Part shown: one piece after another, positions 1 to 10,949 of the stretch
Layout: every line of letters begins with the position of its first letter
Numbering within the stretch: the first letter of the stretch is position 1
Program-made: the position numbers and the translations under genes
The notes under the pieces: model-generated
Databases searched by the model: none
Told to the model about the DNA's origin: nothing
The model's input: the letters and a program-made list of their open reading frames with translations, nothing else
DNA from: Thinopyrum elongatum
Taxonomy: Eukaryota > Streptophyta > Magnoliopsida > Poales > Poaceae
Direction: 5' to 3'
DNA: 64,000 bases
Assembly: GCA_011799875.1 (NCBI GenBank)
Contig: CM022297.1
Span: 516,019,207 to 516,083,206, forward strand

Positions 1-447
1 ACCTATATATATGTGGGAGGGCGGCGCCTAGCACAACCTAGACAATTGCATAGCCGTGTGCGGCGTCCCCCTTCACCGTTTACACCCCCGGTCATATTTT
101 CGTAGTGCTTAGGCGAAGCCCTACGGAGATCACTTCACCATCACCGTCACCGTCACCACGCCATCGTGCTGACGGAACTCATCTACTACCTCGACATCTT
201 GCTGGATCAAGAAGGCGAGGGATGTCACCGAGCTGAATGTGTGCAGAACGCGGAGGTGCCGTGCGTTCGGTACTTGATCGGTTGAAGCGCGAAGAAGTTC
301 GACTACATCAACCGCGTTGTGAAATGCTTCCGCTTACGGTCTACGAGCGTACGTAGACACACTCTCCCCTCTCGTTGCTATGCATCTCCTTGATAGATCT
401 TGCATGTGCATAGAATTTTTTTGTTTTCCATGCAACGTTTCCCAACA
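1..447 (+). mobile_element. 3' part of a BARE/WIS/Angela-type Copia LTR
   Basis: The stretch runs from a TATA-like AT run at the left edge through a leader-like segment to the LTR end CCCAACA at 447. The wording around 361-447 (CTCTCCCCTCTCGTTGC, then TGCATCTCCTTGATAGATC, then a T-rich tail) is typical of the 3' part of BARE-1/WIS/Angela LTRs as I remember them. The next bases (448 on) are already Gypsy integrase sequence, so this LTR is inserted in element A and its right-hand TSD would be CTTAT (448-452). The element body lies left of the window. Whether it is a solo LTR or the 3' LTR of a full copy cannot be told. Confidence 0.75.
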
Positions 448-474
448 CTTATGGGCATCCTTGAGGAGAGTAGG
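448..474 (-). mobile_element. 27-bp integrase fragment of Gypsy element A
   Basis: On the minus strand, 16731 onward followed directly by 474-448 reads as one integrase stretch. It matches the intact equivalent in element B at about 43265-43310, which encodes a [16 protein letters not shown] segment. This shows that the Sirevirus between 475 and 16730 was inserted into A and that the Copia LTR to the left is a separate insertion into A. Confidence 0.8.
470..474. repeat. Left target-site duplication of the Sirevirus (GTAGG)
   Basis: GTAGG stands directly before the LTR start TGTAAG at 475 and again directly after the LTR end TTTCA at 16730 (16731-16735). A 5-bp TSD is normal for LTR retrotransposons. 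Confidence 0.9.
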
Positions 475-1977
475 TGTAAGTGCATCTAGTGCCCCTTAGT
501 GATTTTGGTGTATTGAAGACTTATAGGTTAAGGGACTAATGCGTTTGTGAGTGTACACAGGTCTATAAGTCTATGAGGAGTTTGTTATTTATGATGAATG
601 TCGACCCCTAAAAATGAATGTCTTCAACTGAAGACTTTTGTTTTCTTGAAGACTTTGAAAGTGAAGAAATTGGTGTGACCCTGAAGACTTGATATTCATG
701 CGAGGATTATGAAGCGTGAAGACTTTTGTTTTCGTAGTTTCATTTTCTTCTTCTTGAGTCATAGGAAACACCGTACTGTTAAAGGGGGTTGAGGTAAAAC
801 TAAGGAAAAGTTTCCAAGTGATGCTCAACTCAAAATCCTACACCTACCCAATCCTTTCGAGTGAAGCCATTGGAAATCTCATTCAGTTTGGTCAAGTTCT
901 TCAGTGACAGAGACGAAGTTCTTCTGTTCTCTGAGGAATTTGTCCTGACTGAGGAGTTAGGAATTCGCCAGTGCGGATTGCCTACAAGTGAGGAACATGA
1001 TAGCCCTGAGGAATTTGATACTCAAATATCCGACCGTTGCTGTGCTGCGCGCCAGCTGTCCAAATATCCTACCCACCTAACGGTCATATCATTGAAGGGC
1101 ATTTATGTCTTATCATGTCGGGCTGCTCCCTAGGCTATAAATAGCCGCCCCCTACAACCACTAGCTGGTTGGCTGCTCCAAGAGATAGATTGACACTTGT
1201 CATTTAGAGCATCCCATCCTCCGAGGACTTTGAGCGAAAATCATCAAGTGAGGAAAAAACCCCAAAACCCAAACACCTACAAACCCAAAGTGATTGAGCA
1301 TCACTGAAGAGATTGTTCCTGTGTGGAACCGACGCTTGTTACCTTTGAGGACTGTGCATCCTCCAGACGGTTAGGCGTCATGGTCTAGAGCATCCAAGAG
1401 GAAATTGTGGATTGCCGAGTGACCGAGTATGTGAAGGTTTGGAAGTCACCTGAAGACTTACCACGAGTGATTTGGCGAGGTCTGTGTGACCTTAGCTCAA
1501 GGAGAATACGGTGAGGACTGTGTGTCCAGGACTGTGTGTCCTCAGGTTTAAATACTTAGCCGCTCTAACCAGACGTACAACTGTCACAGCAGTTGGAACT
1601 GGTCTACCAAATCATTGTCTTCTCCGAGCTACTGGTTCTATTTCCTCAACCCTTTCATTTCCTTGCATACTTGCTATGTATTTGATCATTACTGTTTGAA
1701 GACTTTGACTGAAGACTTTCTCAATTTCCTCAGTTCAATTTCTTTAGTCAGTTTGTCTTCAGCCTGCTTATCCTGTGTTTACGCTACTTGTACTCTGCGC
1801 TTGTTTTTCATTTCATCATGATGACTGCGCTACTGCTCTGTTATGTTTGCATCTGAGTACTTATTCCGCTGCTAAGTAGTTCGTCGCTTAGGAATTTCCT
1901 CACCTTGAAATTCCTCAGTGACGAATTTGTAAAAATCGCCTATTCACTCCCCCTCTAGTCGATATAACGCACTTTCA
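475..1977 (+). repeat. 5' LTR of the Sirevirus
   Basis: It starts TGTAAGTGCATCTAG and ends CGCACTTTCA, with TG/CA termini, 1503 bp. It contains a TATA box at 1136-1143. It is unusually rich in GAAGAC/GTCTTC and TGAGGAA/TTCCTCA words. Short ORFs inside are not supported as genes. It is nearly identical to 15230-16730 and, reversed, to 6990-8523. Confidence 0.9.
1136..1143 (+). promoter_or_regulatory. TATA box of the 5' LTR
   Basis: TATAAATA lies in GGCTATAAATAGCC about 660 bp into the LTR and is preserved in the 3' LTR (15890-15897) and the nested solo LTR (7854-7861, reverse). Transcription would be expected to start about 30 bp downstream, which makes R and U5 about 800 bp. Confidence 0.65.
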
Positions 1978-1979
1978 AT

Positions 1980-1991
1980 TGGTATCAGGGC
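1980..1991 (+). other. Primer-binding site (initiator Met tRNA type)
   Basis: TGGTATCAGGGC begins three bases after the 5' LTR end. Apart from one base it is the usual Copia primer-binding site TGGTATCAGAGC, complementary to the 3' end of initiator methionine tRNA. Confidence 0.8.
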
Positions 1992-2044
1992 AAGGTACTC
2001 CCTTGTTCTGTGTGATTTTGGTTTAACCACCTGGAGTTTTAGTT

Positions 2045-4519
2045 ATGTCGACTGCAGGCATGATCAAGGTCTCGGCTGGGTGTCCTACCTTCGATGGGAC
2101 GGACTACCCCTACTGGAAGAACAAGATGCGCATGCATCTTGAGGCAATTGACAACGATCTCTGGTACGTTGTGGAAAATGGTGTTCCCTCTGTCACTCCT
2201 TCCATAAATGCTGCTGATGTGAAGAGATTCAAGCAACTCGACTCTCAAGCGAAGAATATCATATGTGGCCATCTGAGCAAAGGGCAGTATGGCAGAGTGA
2301 GTGCTTTCGAGACAGCTAAGCTTATCTGGGATAGGCTGTCCAAGGTCAACGAAGGAGTCTCAACTCAACGTGACTCTCGAGTTGACGTTCTTCGCAATCT
2401 CTTCAACCGCTTCAAAAGACTCAACAACGAAAATGTTCAGCAAACCTTTGATCGCCTCACTGACATTTCAAACGAGCTTCAAGCATTGGGTGCCACTGAC
2501 ATCACCGACCATGAAGTGGTGAAGAAATTGCTGAGGTCACTCGATTCTTCATTCGATACACTGGCACTGATGATTCAAGAACGTGGAGACTACAAGTCAC
2601 TTAATCCTGCTGATATCCTTGAGAGGCTAAATACTCATGAGTTCCAACTTGCTGAGAAGAGAGATCTCTACGGACCGAGCTATGGCAGATCTCGTGCACT
2701 GAAAGCCAAGGCAGTCTCTGAATCTGAAGATGAAGATTCTGGTAGCAGCCTTGGTGATCCTGAAGAACTGAGTGAGGAGCTAGCAATGCTCGTGAGGAAA
2801 TTCCAGAAGTTCTCTAGACATGGCCGATTTGGAAAATCCTCAAGAGGTGATGACATGAAATCAGATTCCTCATCCCGTGACTACAAGAAGAGAACTTGCC
2901 ATAAATGCAAGAAACCTGGTCACTACATTACTGATTGTCCTTAGTGGGAGAAGGAATCAAAGAAGAAGAAATACAAGGATGATAGTTTAGATGACTCTAA
3001 GAAGAAGAAGAAATCTTCAAAGTCCTCATCGTCAAAATCTTCAAAGTCTTCATCTCACAAGAAGAGCAGCTCCAAGAAAGCTCGGGCATTCATTGGCAAG
3101 GAAATGGACTCTGAAGCTGAATCTGAGGAACATGAGGAAGAGGAGGCATCTGAGGAGTCAGACTCTGGTGTGGCGAGCCTAGCCCTCGCTACTGCTTATG
3201 TTAGCAAGTCCATCTTCAACACTGAGGAAAATGGCTTCCCCAACACTGCTGATGACGGCAACGATGACTATGCTCCCACCTATTGCTTCATGGCAAAAGG
3301 TGCCATGGTACTCAAATATCCCTCCTCTGAATCAAGTGAGGATGAATCTGATGATAACCTCAAACACAGCTATTCCAAACTTGCTAATATTGCTGTTAAA
3401 CAACAAAAGGCTTTGGAAAAGGTTCAAAATATGCTAGACAAAAGCGATGATCTGTTAGGTGAGGAAATGGATCGAACTCAAACACTGACTGATAATCTTC
3501 AGCAACTACAGTCTAAGTTTGACTCCCTTCAAGGTCGTCATGAAACTCTCTTAGCCGATCATGAGAAGCTTTCTTATGAATTTCTTCAAAGAAAGCAAGA
3601 TCTTGAGAAGCTAAGGGTGAGTCATGAAGATCTTCAGAAGGAAAATGATTCTTTGCTTGCTCAACAGATCAGTTCCACTCAGGAAGAATTTATTCCACCA
3701 TGCTTGAAATGCATTGAACGTGAAACTGCTAATTCTTCACCTGAATGTTCAAATGCTTCTATTGCTGCAAATTCTTCAACTATCTCTGTGGTCACAAATT
3801 CCTCATCTGAGGATACCACTAGTATCACTGACAAAAATGCAGGGTTGAAGGAATTGTATGTGACAGGCATGTACAAAAGCCTCAAAGGGCATCAGAATCT
3901 TTGTGATGTGCTCAAAAAGCAGATCTTGAACAGGAACCCTAGGAAAGAGGGTATTGCCTTTGAGAGGAAACTCAATGCTGATGGAACCTACTGGAAACCT
4001 GAGCAGTATCCCAAAACCTCATGGGTTGCTGCGAAGGGATCTCCCGTAGATCCATCCACTTTATCTGGCTTTACTTGTGAATCCTCATATTCATCTGATG
4101 AGTCATTTGACTCCAACTATAAACTGTTCAAAAATCAGAATGGTGAAGTATTTGCTAGATATGTTGGATCTAACTGCAGAAATGGTCCCCCTATGAAGAA
4201 AATCTGGGTTCCCAAAAGGTGCCTTGAAAGTCTTCAGGTGAATGTCCTCATGACACCACCTGTGAAGAATAAGAACCCCAGATCAAATTCTTCATATGGA
4301 CCAAAGTCTTCATATGGATCCAAGTCCTCTTATGGATCAAATTCCTCACATGGATCCAAGTCTTCACATGATCATCATCATGCTAACGCTTCTGTTTCGC
4401 AGGGAAAATCTAAGAGTTCTGATTATGTGCATTATTCTTCAAATCATTATATTCATAAGTCCTCGAAGAATTTCTATGCTTACTCATATGTCTATGCTAA
4501 TCCCTCTCCTGTGAAATGA
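2045..4519 (+). pseudogene. gag: Sirevirus gag, one internal TAG
   Basis: Encodes the capsid/nucleocapsid protein. The ATG at 2045 opens a gag with the Copia N-terminal pattern (FDGTDYPYWKNKMRMHLEA at about residues 14-32), a UBN2-type domain and a CCHC knuckle (C285, C288, H293, C298). A TAG at 2942-2944 interrupts the frame right after the knuckle. Reading continues in the same frame with a Lys/Ser-rich tract, an acidic tract, a coiled coil (about 3370-3670) and a Ser/Tyr/Gly repeat tail to TGA at 4517. Further in-frame text after 4519 reaches a TAA near 4616, so the original end may lie there. The TAG fits a CAG (Gln) codon with one C-to-T change. Long gags of this layout are typical of Sireviruses. 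Confidence 0.82.
4292..4370 (+). repeat. 18-bp coding tandem repeat in the gag tail
   Basis: Four consecutive 18-bp units start at 4292, 4310, 4328 and 4346, with a partial fifth. Each encodes a six-residue SYGxKS-like or SHGSKS-like unit, giving a low-complexity Ser/Tyr/Gly tail on gag. Confidence 0.8.
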
Positions 4520-4865
4520 AGCACTCTAGCTTCAATGCCACCTTTCTCTTATTGAGCTCGCAGAATGATGAACTCTTTGCCACCCCTCCAGATGTGGGTG
4601 GTGAAGAAAAAGAACTAATCTCTTATGCAGGGTCAGGTCTCCAGACGAACTAAATCGTCTGAAGAATTTGCTGGAGACCTGAAATGCTTGAAAGGACGCA
4701 AGCTAATCATGAAGAAATGATTTATTCATTTCTCACGTCCTCACATTGCTATATATATATATATACATATGTTGCTTTTGTTGATGAATTATGTCTGATG
4801 AATTTGATGTCATATTCTTCACTCTGAAGTATATGAGTTCGTAAGATGCACTAATTCATCTACAG
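4520..4865 (+). other. gag-pol spacer of the Sirevirus
   Basis: The first 100 bases still read in the gag frame with two stops (TGA near 4553, TAA near 4616). The rest holds no open frame. A short TA run lies near 4750-4770. The 3' edge reads CTAAT then TCATCTACAG before the pol frame opens at 4866, which looks like a branch point and splice acceptor. Pol is in a different frame from gag. Confidence 0.55.
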
Positions 4866-6989
4866 GATGATTTACCCAAAGCTACTGAGTGGGTCCTCGA
4901 TAGTGGATGTACAAATCACATGACCGGTGACAAGAGCTTACTGATGAACACTCCTTTATCTCCATCACACTTGAAGCATATCACCTACGCTGACAAAGGC
5001 AAAAGCAAGGTATTGGGTCTAGGTAGGGTTGCAATCTCAAAGGATCGACACATGGATAAAGTCATGCTTGTCGAGTCCCTCGGATTCAACCTCATGTCTG
5101 TCTCAATGCTTTGTGATCTTGATATGGTTGTTGTCTTTGGCAAATATCGTTGCTTAGTGCTCATGGAATCTGACAATTCCAAAGTCTTCGAAGGCTTTAG
5201 GAGAGGAGACTTGTATATTGTTGATTTCTCTGCAGGACCACAACCTGCCACTTGTCTACTTGCTAAAGCTTCATAAGGCTGGCTATGGCATCGACGACTG
5301 GGTCATGCTGGCATGAGGAACTTACACACGCTCGTGAAGAAAAAGCACGTCATTGGCATCGAGGGTGTCAAATTCCTCAAAGATCATCTTTGTGGGGCTT
5401 GTGAGGCTGGAAAAATGACCAGAGCCAAGCACCCCTCAAAGACTATCATGACTACTTCTTGTCCTTTTGAATTGCTTCATATGGATCTCTTTGGCCCTAC
5501 TCATTATGCCACACTAACAAATGCAGCATCTCTATATGGCTTTGTCATTGTTGATGACTATTCTCGTTACACATGGGTGCATGTCATTACTTACAAAACT
5601 GAAGTGCAGGAAGTCTTCAGACGATTTTCCTCAAGGGCTTCGACGAATTTCGGTGTGAAGATCAAGCATATATGTAGTGACAATGGGACCGAGTTCAAGA
5701 ATACTGGTCTTGATGACTATCTCGATGAACTTGGTATTACTCATGAGCTATCTGCCCCATACACTCCTCAGCAGAATGGCGTTGTGGAGCGCAAGAACAG
5801 GACTCTTGTTGAGATGGCTCGCACCATGCTTGATGAATACAAGACACCTCGTCACTTCTGGCCTGAGGCAATTGATACTGCATGCCACATCATCAACAGG
5901 GTATATCTTCACAAATTCTTCAAGAAGACCTCATATGAACTCCTCACTGACAAAAACCCAATGTGAGTTATTTCAAAGTCTTCGGTGCTAAATGCTGGAT
6001 TAGAGATCCTCATCACAATTCTAAATTTGCACCGAAAGCACATGAAGGTTTTATGCTTGGTTACGGAAAGGACTCGCACACCTACAGGGTCTTCAACACC
6101 TATCACAACAAGGTTGTTGAAACTGTAGATGTGCGGTTCGATGAAACTAACGGCTCGCAAAGAGAGCACCTACCTCCTGTGCTAGATGAAAAGACGCCTG
6201 AGGAAACCATCAAGTTCAAAGCTACTGAGGATGTCATTCCTACTGAAGAATCTGCTGAAGAAATCATTCCAGAACATGAAGAACAGCATGCTGGCGCATC
6301 TGAAGAAAATGGCTCTGAAGAAAATGCTGAGCCAAATCAAAGTCGTCAACTTGCACATCCCCGCGTTGCAAATGAAGTACAGATTGAGAGAATCATCAAC
6401 GACATCAACGCACCAGGTCCTCTGACTCGCTCAAAAGCTTCACATTTATCTAACTTTTGTGGGCATTTTGCTTTCGTCTCCATCACAGAGCCCACCAAAG
6501 TTGATGAGGCATTTCTGGAGCCAGAATGGATTCAAGCAATGCAAGAGGAATTACATCAATTCAAGCTGAACAATGTATGGGAGCTTGTCAAGCGACCGGA
6601 CCCATGCAAGCACAATATCATCGGTACCAAATGGATCTACCGCAACAAGCAAGATGAAAATGGCCTAGTGGTGAGGAACAAGGCTCGTCTTGTAGCTCAA
6701 GGCTACACACAGGTTGAAGGAATTGATTTTGATGAAACTTTTGCACCTGTTGCTAGACTTGAGGCTATTCGCATATTGCTTTCTTATGCTAACCATCATA
6801 ATATCATCTTATATCAAATGGATGTGAAAAGTGCATTCCTCAATGGTAAGCTTGAGGAAGAAGTATATGTTGCTCAACCCCCAGGTTTTGAAGATCCTAA
6901 GCATCCTGACAAAGTCTTCAGACTCAATAAGGCCCTCTATGGCCTCAAGCAGGCCCCTCGGGCGTGGTATGATACTTTGAAGGAATTCC
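4866..6989 (+). pseudogene. pol: Sirevirus pol, part 1: protease, integrase, first half of RT
   Basis: Processing protease, integrase and reverse transcriptase. The frame from 4866 shows the Copia protease site WVLDSGCTNHMTG (about 4890-4928), a stop TAA at 5274, then the integrase zinc region WHRRLGH with CGAC (about 5285-5405) and the DDE core (D in LLHMDLFGP, D in ICSDNGTEF, E in NGVVERKN). Near 5955 one base is missing and the reading moves to another frame (5963 on). That frame holds the linker and RT motifs [24 protein letters not shown] and [12 protein letters not shown]. The coding sequence is cut at 6989 by a solo LTR and resumes at 8524. At least two stops and one frameshift make it inactive. 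Confidence 0.85.
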
Positions 6990-8523
6990 TGAAAGTGCGT
7001 TATATCGACTAGAGGGGGGGGGGGTGAATAGGCGATTTTTACAAATTCGTCACTGAGGAATTTCAAGGTGAGGAAATTCCTAAGCGACGAACTACTTAGC
7101 AGCGGAATTAGTACTCAGATGCAAGCATAACAGAGCAGTAGCACAGTCATCATGATGAAATGAAAACAAGCACAGAGTACGAGTAGCGTAAACACAGGAT
7201 AAGCAGGCTGAAGACAAACTGACTGAAGAATTTGAACTGAGGAAATTGAGAAAGTCTTCAGACAAAGTCTTCAAACAGTAATGATCAAATACATAGCAAG
7301 TATGCGAGGAAATGAAAGGGTTGAGGAAATAGAACCAGTAGCTCGGTGAAGACACTGATTTGGTAGACCAGTTCCAACTGCTGTGACAGTTGTACGTCTG
7401 GTTGGAGCGGCTAGGTATTTAAACCTGAGGACACACAGTCCCGGACACCCAGTCCTGAACACACAGTCCAGGACACCTAGTCCTCACCGTATTCTCCTTG
7501 AGCTAAGGTCACACAGACCTCGCCCAACCACTCGTGGTAAGTCTTCAGGTGACTTCCAAACCTTCACATACTCGGTCACTCGGCAATCCACAATTTCCTC
7601 TTGGATGCTCTAGACCATGACGCCTAACCATCTGGAGGATGCATAGTCCTCAAAGGTAACAAGCGTCGGTTCCACACAGGAACAATCTCTTCAGTGATGC
7701 TCAATCACTTTGGGTTTGTAGGTGTTTGGGTTTTTGGGTTTTTCCTCACTTGATGATTTTCGCTCAAAGTCCTCGGAGGATGGGATGCTCTAAATGACAA
7801 GTGTCAATCTATCTCTCGGAGCAGCCAACCAGCTAGTGGTTGAAGGGGGCGGCTATTTATAGCCTAGGGAGCAGCCCGACATGATAAGACATAAATGCCC
7901 TTCAATGATATGACCGTTAGGTGGGTAGATATTTTGGGACAGCTGGCACGTAGCACAGCAACGGTCGGAAATTTGAGTATCAAATTCCTCAGGGCTATCA
8001 TGTACCTCACTTGTAAGCAATCCGCACTGGCGAATTCCTAACTCCTCAGTCAGAACAAATTCCTCAGAGAACAGAAGAACTTCGTCTCTGTCACTGAAGA
8101 ACTTGACTAAACTGTATGAGATTTCCAATGGCTTCACTCGAAAGGATTGGGTTGGTGTAGGATTTTGAGTTGAGCATCACTTGGAAATTTTTCCTTAGTT
8201 TTACCTCGACCCCCTTTAACAGTACGGTGTTTCCTATGACTCAAGAAGAAGAATATGAAACTACGAAAACAAAAGTCTTCACGCTTCATAATCCTCGCAT
8301 GAATATCAATTCTTCAGGGTCACACCAATTTCTTCACTTTCAAAGTCTTCAAGAAAACCAAAGTCTTCAGTTGAAGACATTCATTTTTAGGGGTTGACAT
8401 TCATCGTAATTAACAAACTCCTCATAGACTTATAGACCTGTGTACACTCACAAACACATTAGACCCTTAACCTATAAGTCTTCAATACACCAAAATCACT
8501 AAGGGGCACTAGATGCACTTACA
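6990..8523 (-). mobile_element. Solo LTR of the same Sirevirus family, reverse orientation
   Basis: 1534 bp. On the minus strand it starts TGTAAGTGCATC at 8523 and ends ACTTTCA at 6990. It is flanked by a perfect 5-bp TSD, ATTCC (6985-6989 and 8524-8528), and joining the flanks restores the RT frame. It carries a poly-G run of about ten bases near 7014 and the TATA box at 7854-7861. A solo LTR with intact TSD means a full element inserted here and then recombined between its two LTRs. Confidence 0.9.
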
Positions 8524-9515
8524 ATTCCTCATGAAGTAAGGCTTCAAACCCGGTTCACTCGACCCAACTCTTTTCACCAAAACCTATGATGATGAATTAT
8601 TCGTGTGCCAAATATATGCTGATGATATTATCTTTGGCTGTACTAACCAACATTACAGTGACGAATTTGCCTACATGATGAGTGAGGAATATCAAATGTC
8701 CATGATGGGAGAATTGAAATTCTTCTTAGGTCTTCAAATTCGTCAACAACGCAATGGCATCTTCATTTCTCAAGAGAAATACCTCAAGGACGTTCTGAGG
8801 AAATTCGGTATGCAAGAATGCAGAGGCGTCAAAATCCCTATGCCCACAAATGGCCATCTATGCACTGATGAAAATGGAATAGACTTCGATCAAAAGGTAT
8901 ACCGCTCCATGATTGGCTCTTTATTGTACCTATGTGCATCTAGGCCGGATATTATGCTTAGTGTTTGCATGTGTGCCCGTTTTCAAGCTACACCGAAGGA
9001 ATCACACCATAAGGCTGTGAAACATATTCTTCGATATCTAGCTCACACTCCAACACTTGGATTATGGTATCCCAAGGGCTCGGCTTTTGATACATTGGAT
9101 ATTCTGACTCTGACTATGAGGGTGATCGTGTGGACCGCAAGTCAACATAGGCACATGCCATTTCCTCGGACGATCCTTAGTATGTGTTGGTCCTTGAAGA
9201 AGCAGAAACTGCGTATCACTCTCTAACTGCTGAAGCTGGGTATATTGCTGCTGGTTCTTGCTGTGCTCAATTGCTGTGGATGAAGCAAACCCTCAAGGAC
9301 TACGGCATCAATGTGAAGAATGTGCCACTCTACTGCGACAAACGAGAGTGCCATCAAAATTGCTCATAACCCAGTTCAGCAACTCGAAGACAAAGACATC
9401 GAGATTCGTCATCATTTCTCTTCGAGATCATGTGTTGAAGGGTGACATCTCTATTGATCCCGTGAAGTCTGAAGAACAACTAGCGGATATCTTCACAAAG
9501 CCCTGTGGATGAGAA
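8524..9515 (+). pseudogene. pol: Sirevirus pol, part 2: RT YADD motif and RNase H
   Basis: The sequence continues the RT from the TSD: a TAA at about 8536, then the palm motif QIYADDIIFG (about 8607-8640), FFLGLQIRQ, and a typical Copia RNase H region (DYEGDR-like, ADIFTKP at about 9480-9510). It is broken by frameshifts near 9090-9180 and 9340-9400. The end at about 9515 is where the family-like text ADIFTKP fades. Confidence 0.8.
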
Positions 9516-9871
9516 GAGATTTAGCAAATTGCGGTGTGAGCTAAATATCTTAGAATCTTCGAATGTCCTTGAAAGGACACACTCCTAACACTTATGCAAA
9601 TTGATGACTTAGATGTGCAACACACGAAGAAACGTTTTTCTTCAATCAATGAAGACTAACCTCTAAGTGTGAAGAAATTAATGAAGAATTTGATTCTCAG
9701 AGCCCTACGACAATTATACCGGTGTCTGAAATCATCATTCTTACACGGTGGGTCACGCCACCACAAAAAGTTGAAATCTTCAAAATTTGAGTTTTTCATC
9801 ATTGTGCAAATTCTTCAAATTTTCAAATTCTTAACTTTGCAAAATCTTCACTCTTTTCGACTGTGTTCTTC

Positions 9872-9915
<44 letters not shown>

Positions 9916-10343
9916 ATTAGTATCTAATATATAGATATATATATATTTGAGTTTTCTGTCCTCTACAGCATTCACTTATTGCTAATTCTTCAAGTTGTTT
10001 TTCTTCTAAGTGAATGTGATCGGACCCTTTCCCCCTCTATGCTAATCTCAACCCAGTCTGTTCACAAATTCCTCATGTGCGTTCTATTTGAAACCCGTTC
10101 AAAGTCTTCACTGTGTCCTTGACAGCTGAAGAATTTGCGAATGAAACATTAAAATATTCTTATCTGAATTTTCGGCTTTTGCCGCTCAAACCGTTCCATA
10201 TCCCTCGATAAGATTTATCTATTCACCCACGATCTAACACGATCTCCACTTCACAGTACGTGGGTGACACATGTCGTTAGGATAAGAAGGGTCAGGGTCA
10301 CGTTCGTCCATTTTCTTCGGACAAGCGGTTCTTTCACCTCGGC
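9516..10343 (+). other. Non-coding spacer between pol and the 3' ORFs
   Basis: No supported coding frame. It holds an AT microsatellite (9877-9948) and an upstream region leading to the TATA box at 10344. This would be the promoter region if the 3' ORFs have their own transcript. Confidence 0.5.
9877..9948. repeat. AT microsatellite
   Basis: About 70 bp of nearly pure alternating A and T with a few interruptions. Confidence 0.9.
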
Positions 10344-10350
10344 TATAAAT
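10344..10350 (+). promoter_or_regulatory. Candidate internal TATA box for the Sirevirus 3' ORFs
   Basis: TATAAAT lies in GGCTATAAATACCCC, followed 30-40 bases later by a C-rich start-site-like region and a GC-rich leader. This is the layout of a plant core promoter. It is about 6.4 kb downstream of the nearest LTR promoter in original element coordinates and 600 bp before the ATG at 10950. Confidence 0.5.
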
Positions 10351-10620
10351 ACCCCTCGCCCTCCTCAGATCTCATTTACCCCGCTCGATCTTACTCCCTC
10401 GCTCGAGCTCTCAGACCTAGCGCCGCCGCTACATTCCATCGTCGCCGGTGAGGAAGAGCTTCACTGCCTCGACCTCGTCGCCGTCGTACTCACGCCGGCC
10501 GCGAAAATCTTCACTCCACCGCTGCTGTAGCTGTTTTCCATCGCCAAGTTAGGGCGTGGAAGATCTGAACGGACGAACATCTCCACTGCCACTCTCAGTT
10601 CGTCGTGTTCTTTGTCAAGG

Positions 10621-10943
10621 GTAAATAAAATTTATTTTTACTGCCCTTGTTGATTCTGATGATTTCCACAAAATCTTCAAAAGGTGTTTATTCTTCAACT
10701 TTCATGTTCTTAAACACCAACTTGCTTCTGTCCTTGATCAGTTTCTCTAAGCAACGTTTTTTCTTCAAGATTCCTCAATTGTGTGGATTTTCAATCTACA
10801 CAACTCTGGAACCTAAGTCAAAATGCTTAGTGAAATTCCTCAAGACACCCCTGGTCTTCTTCCTCAAACTTGATACTTTTGAAAATCTTCTGAGAACGCA
10901 TATGACCTCTCCAAAACTCTTCGCACCTATATTCTGTTCACAG
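10621..10943 (+). other. Candidate 5'-leader intron of the 3' ORFs
   Basis: A donor-like AAGG|GTAAAT at 10621 and an acceptor-like TTCTGTTCACAG ending at 10943 bound a T-rich stretch of 323 bases, as in plant introns. The next ATG, at 10950, is in frame with the long ORF. The open frame upstream from 10647 is Phe/Leu/Ser-rich and may be chance intron reading. Confidence 0.4.
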
Positions 10944-10949
10944 GTACAC

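Noticed and set aside
589..1133. ORFs in the Sirevirus LTRs (repeated at 7853-8397 and 15343-15887)
   Set aside because: They recur in all three LTR copies with the same position, but lie across the TATA region and show no protein motif. They are chance frames in a low-complexity GAAGA-rich LTR.
10647..10949. N-terminal hydrophobic segment of the 3' ORF as a signal peptide or membrane anchor
   Set aside because: The Phe/Leu-rich stretch lies in a T-rich region bounded by splice-like sites, so it is more likely an intron. Not fully excluded.
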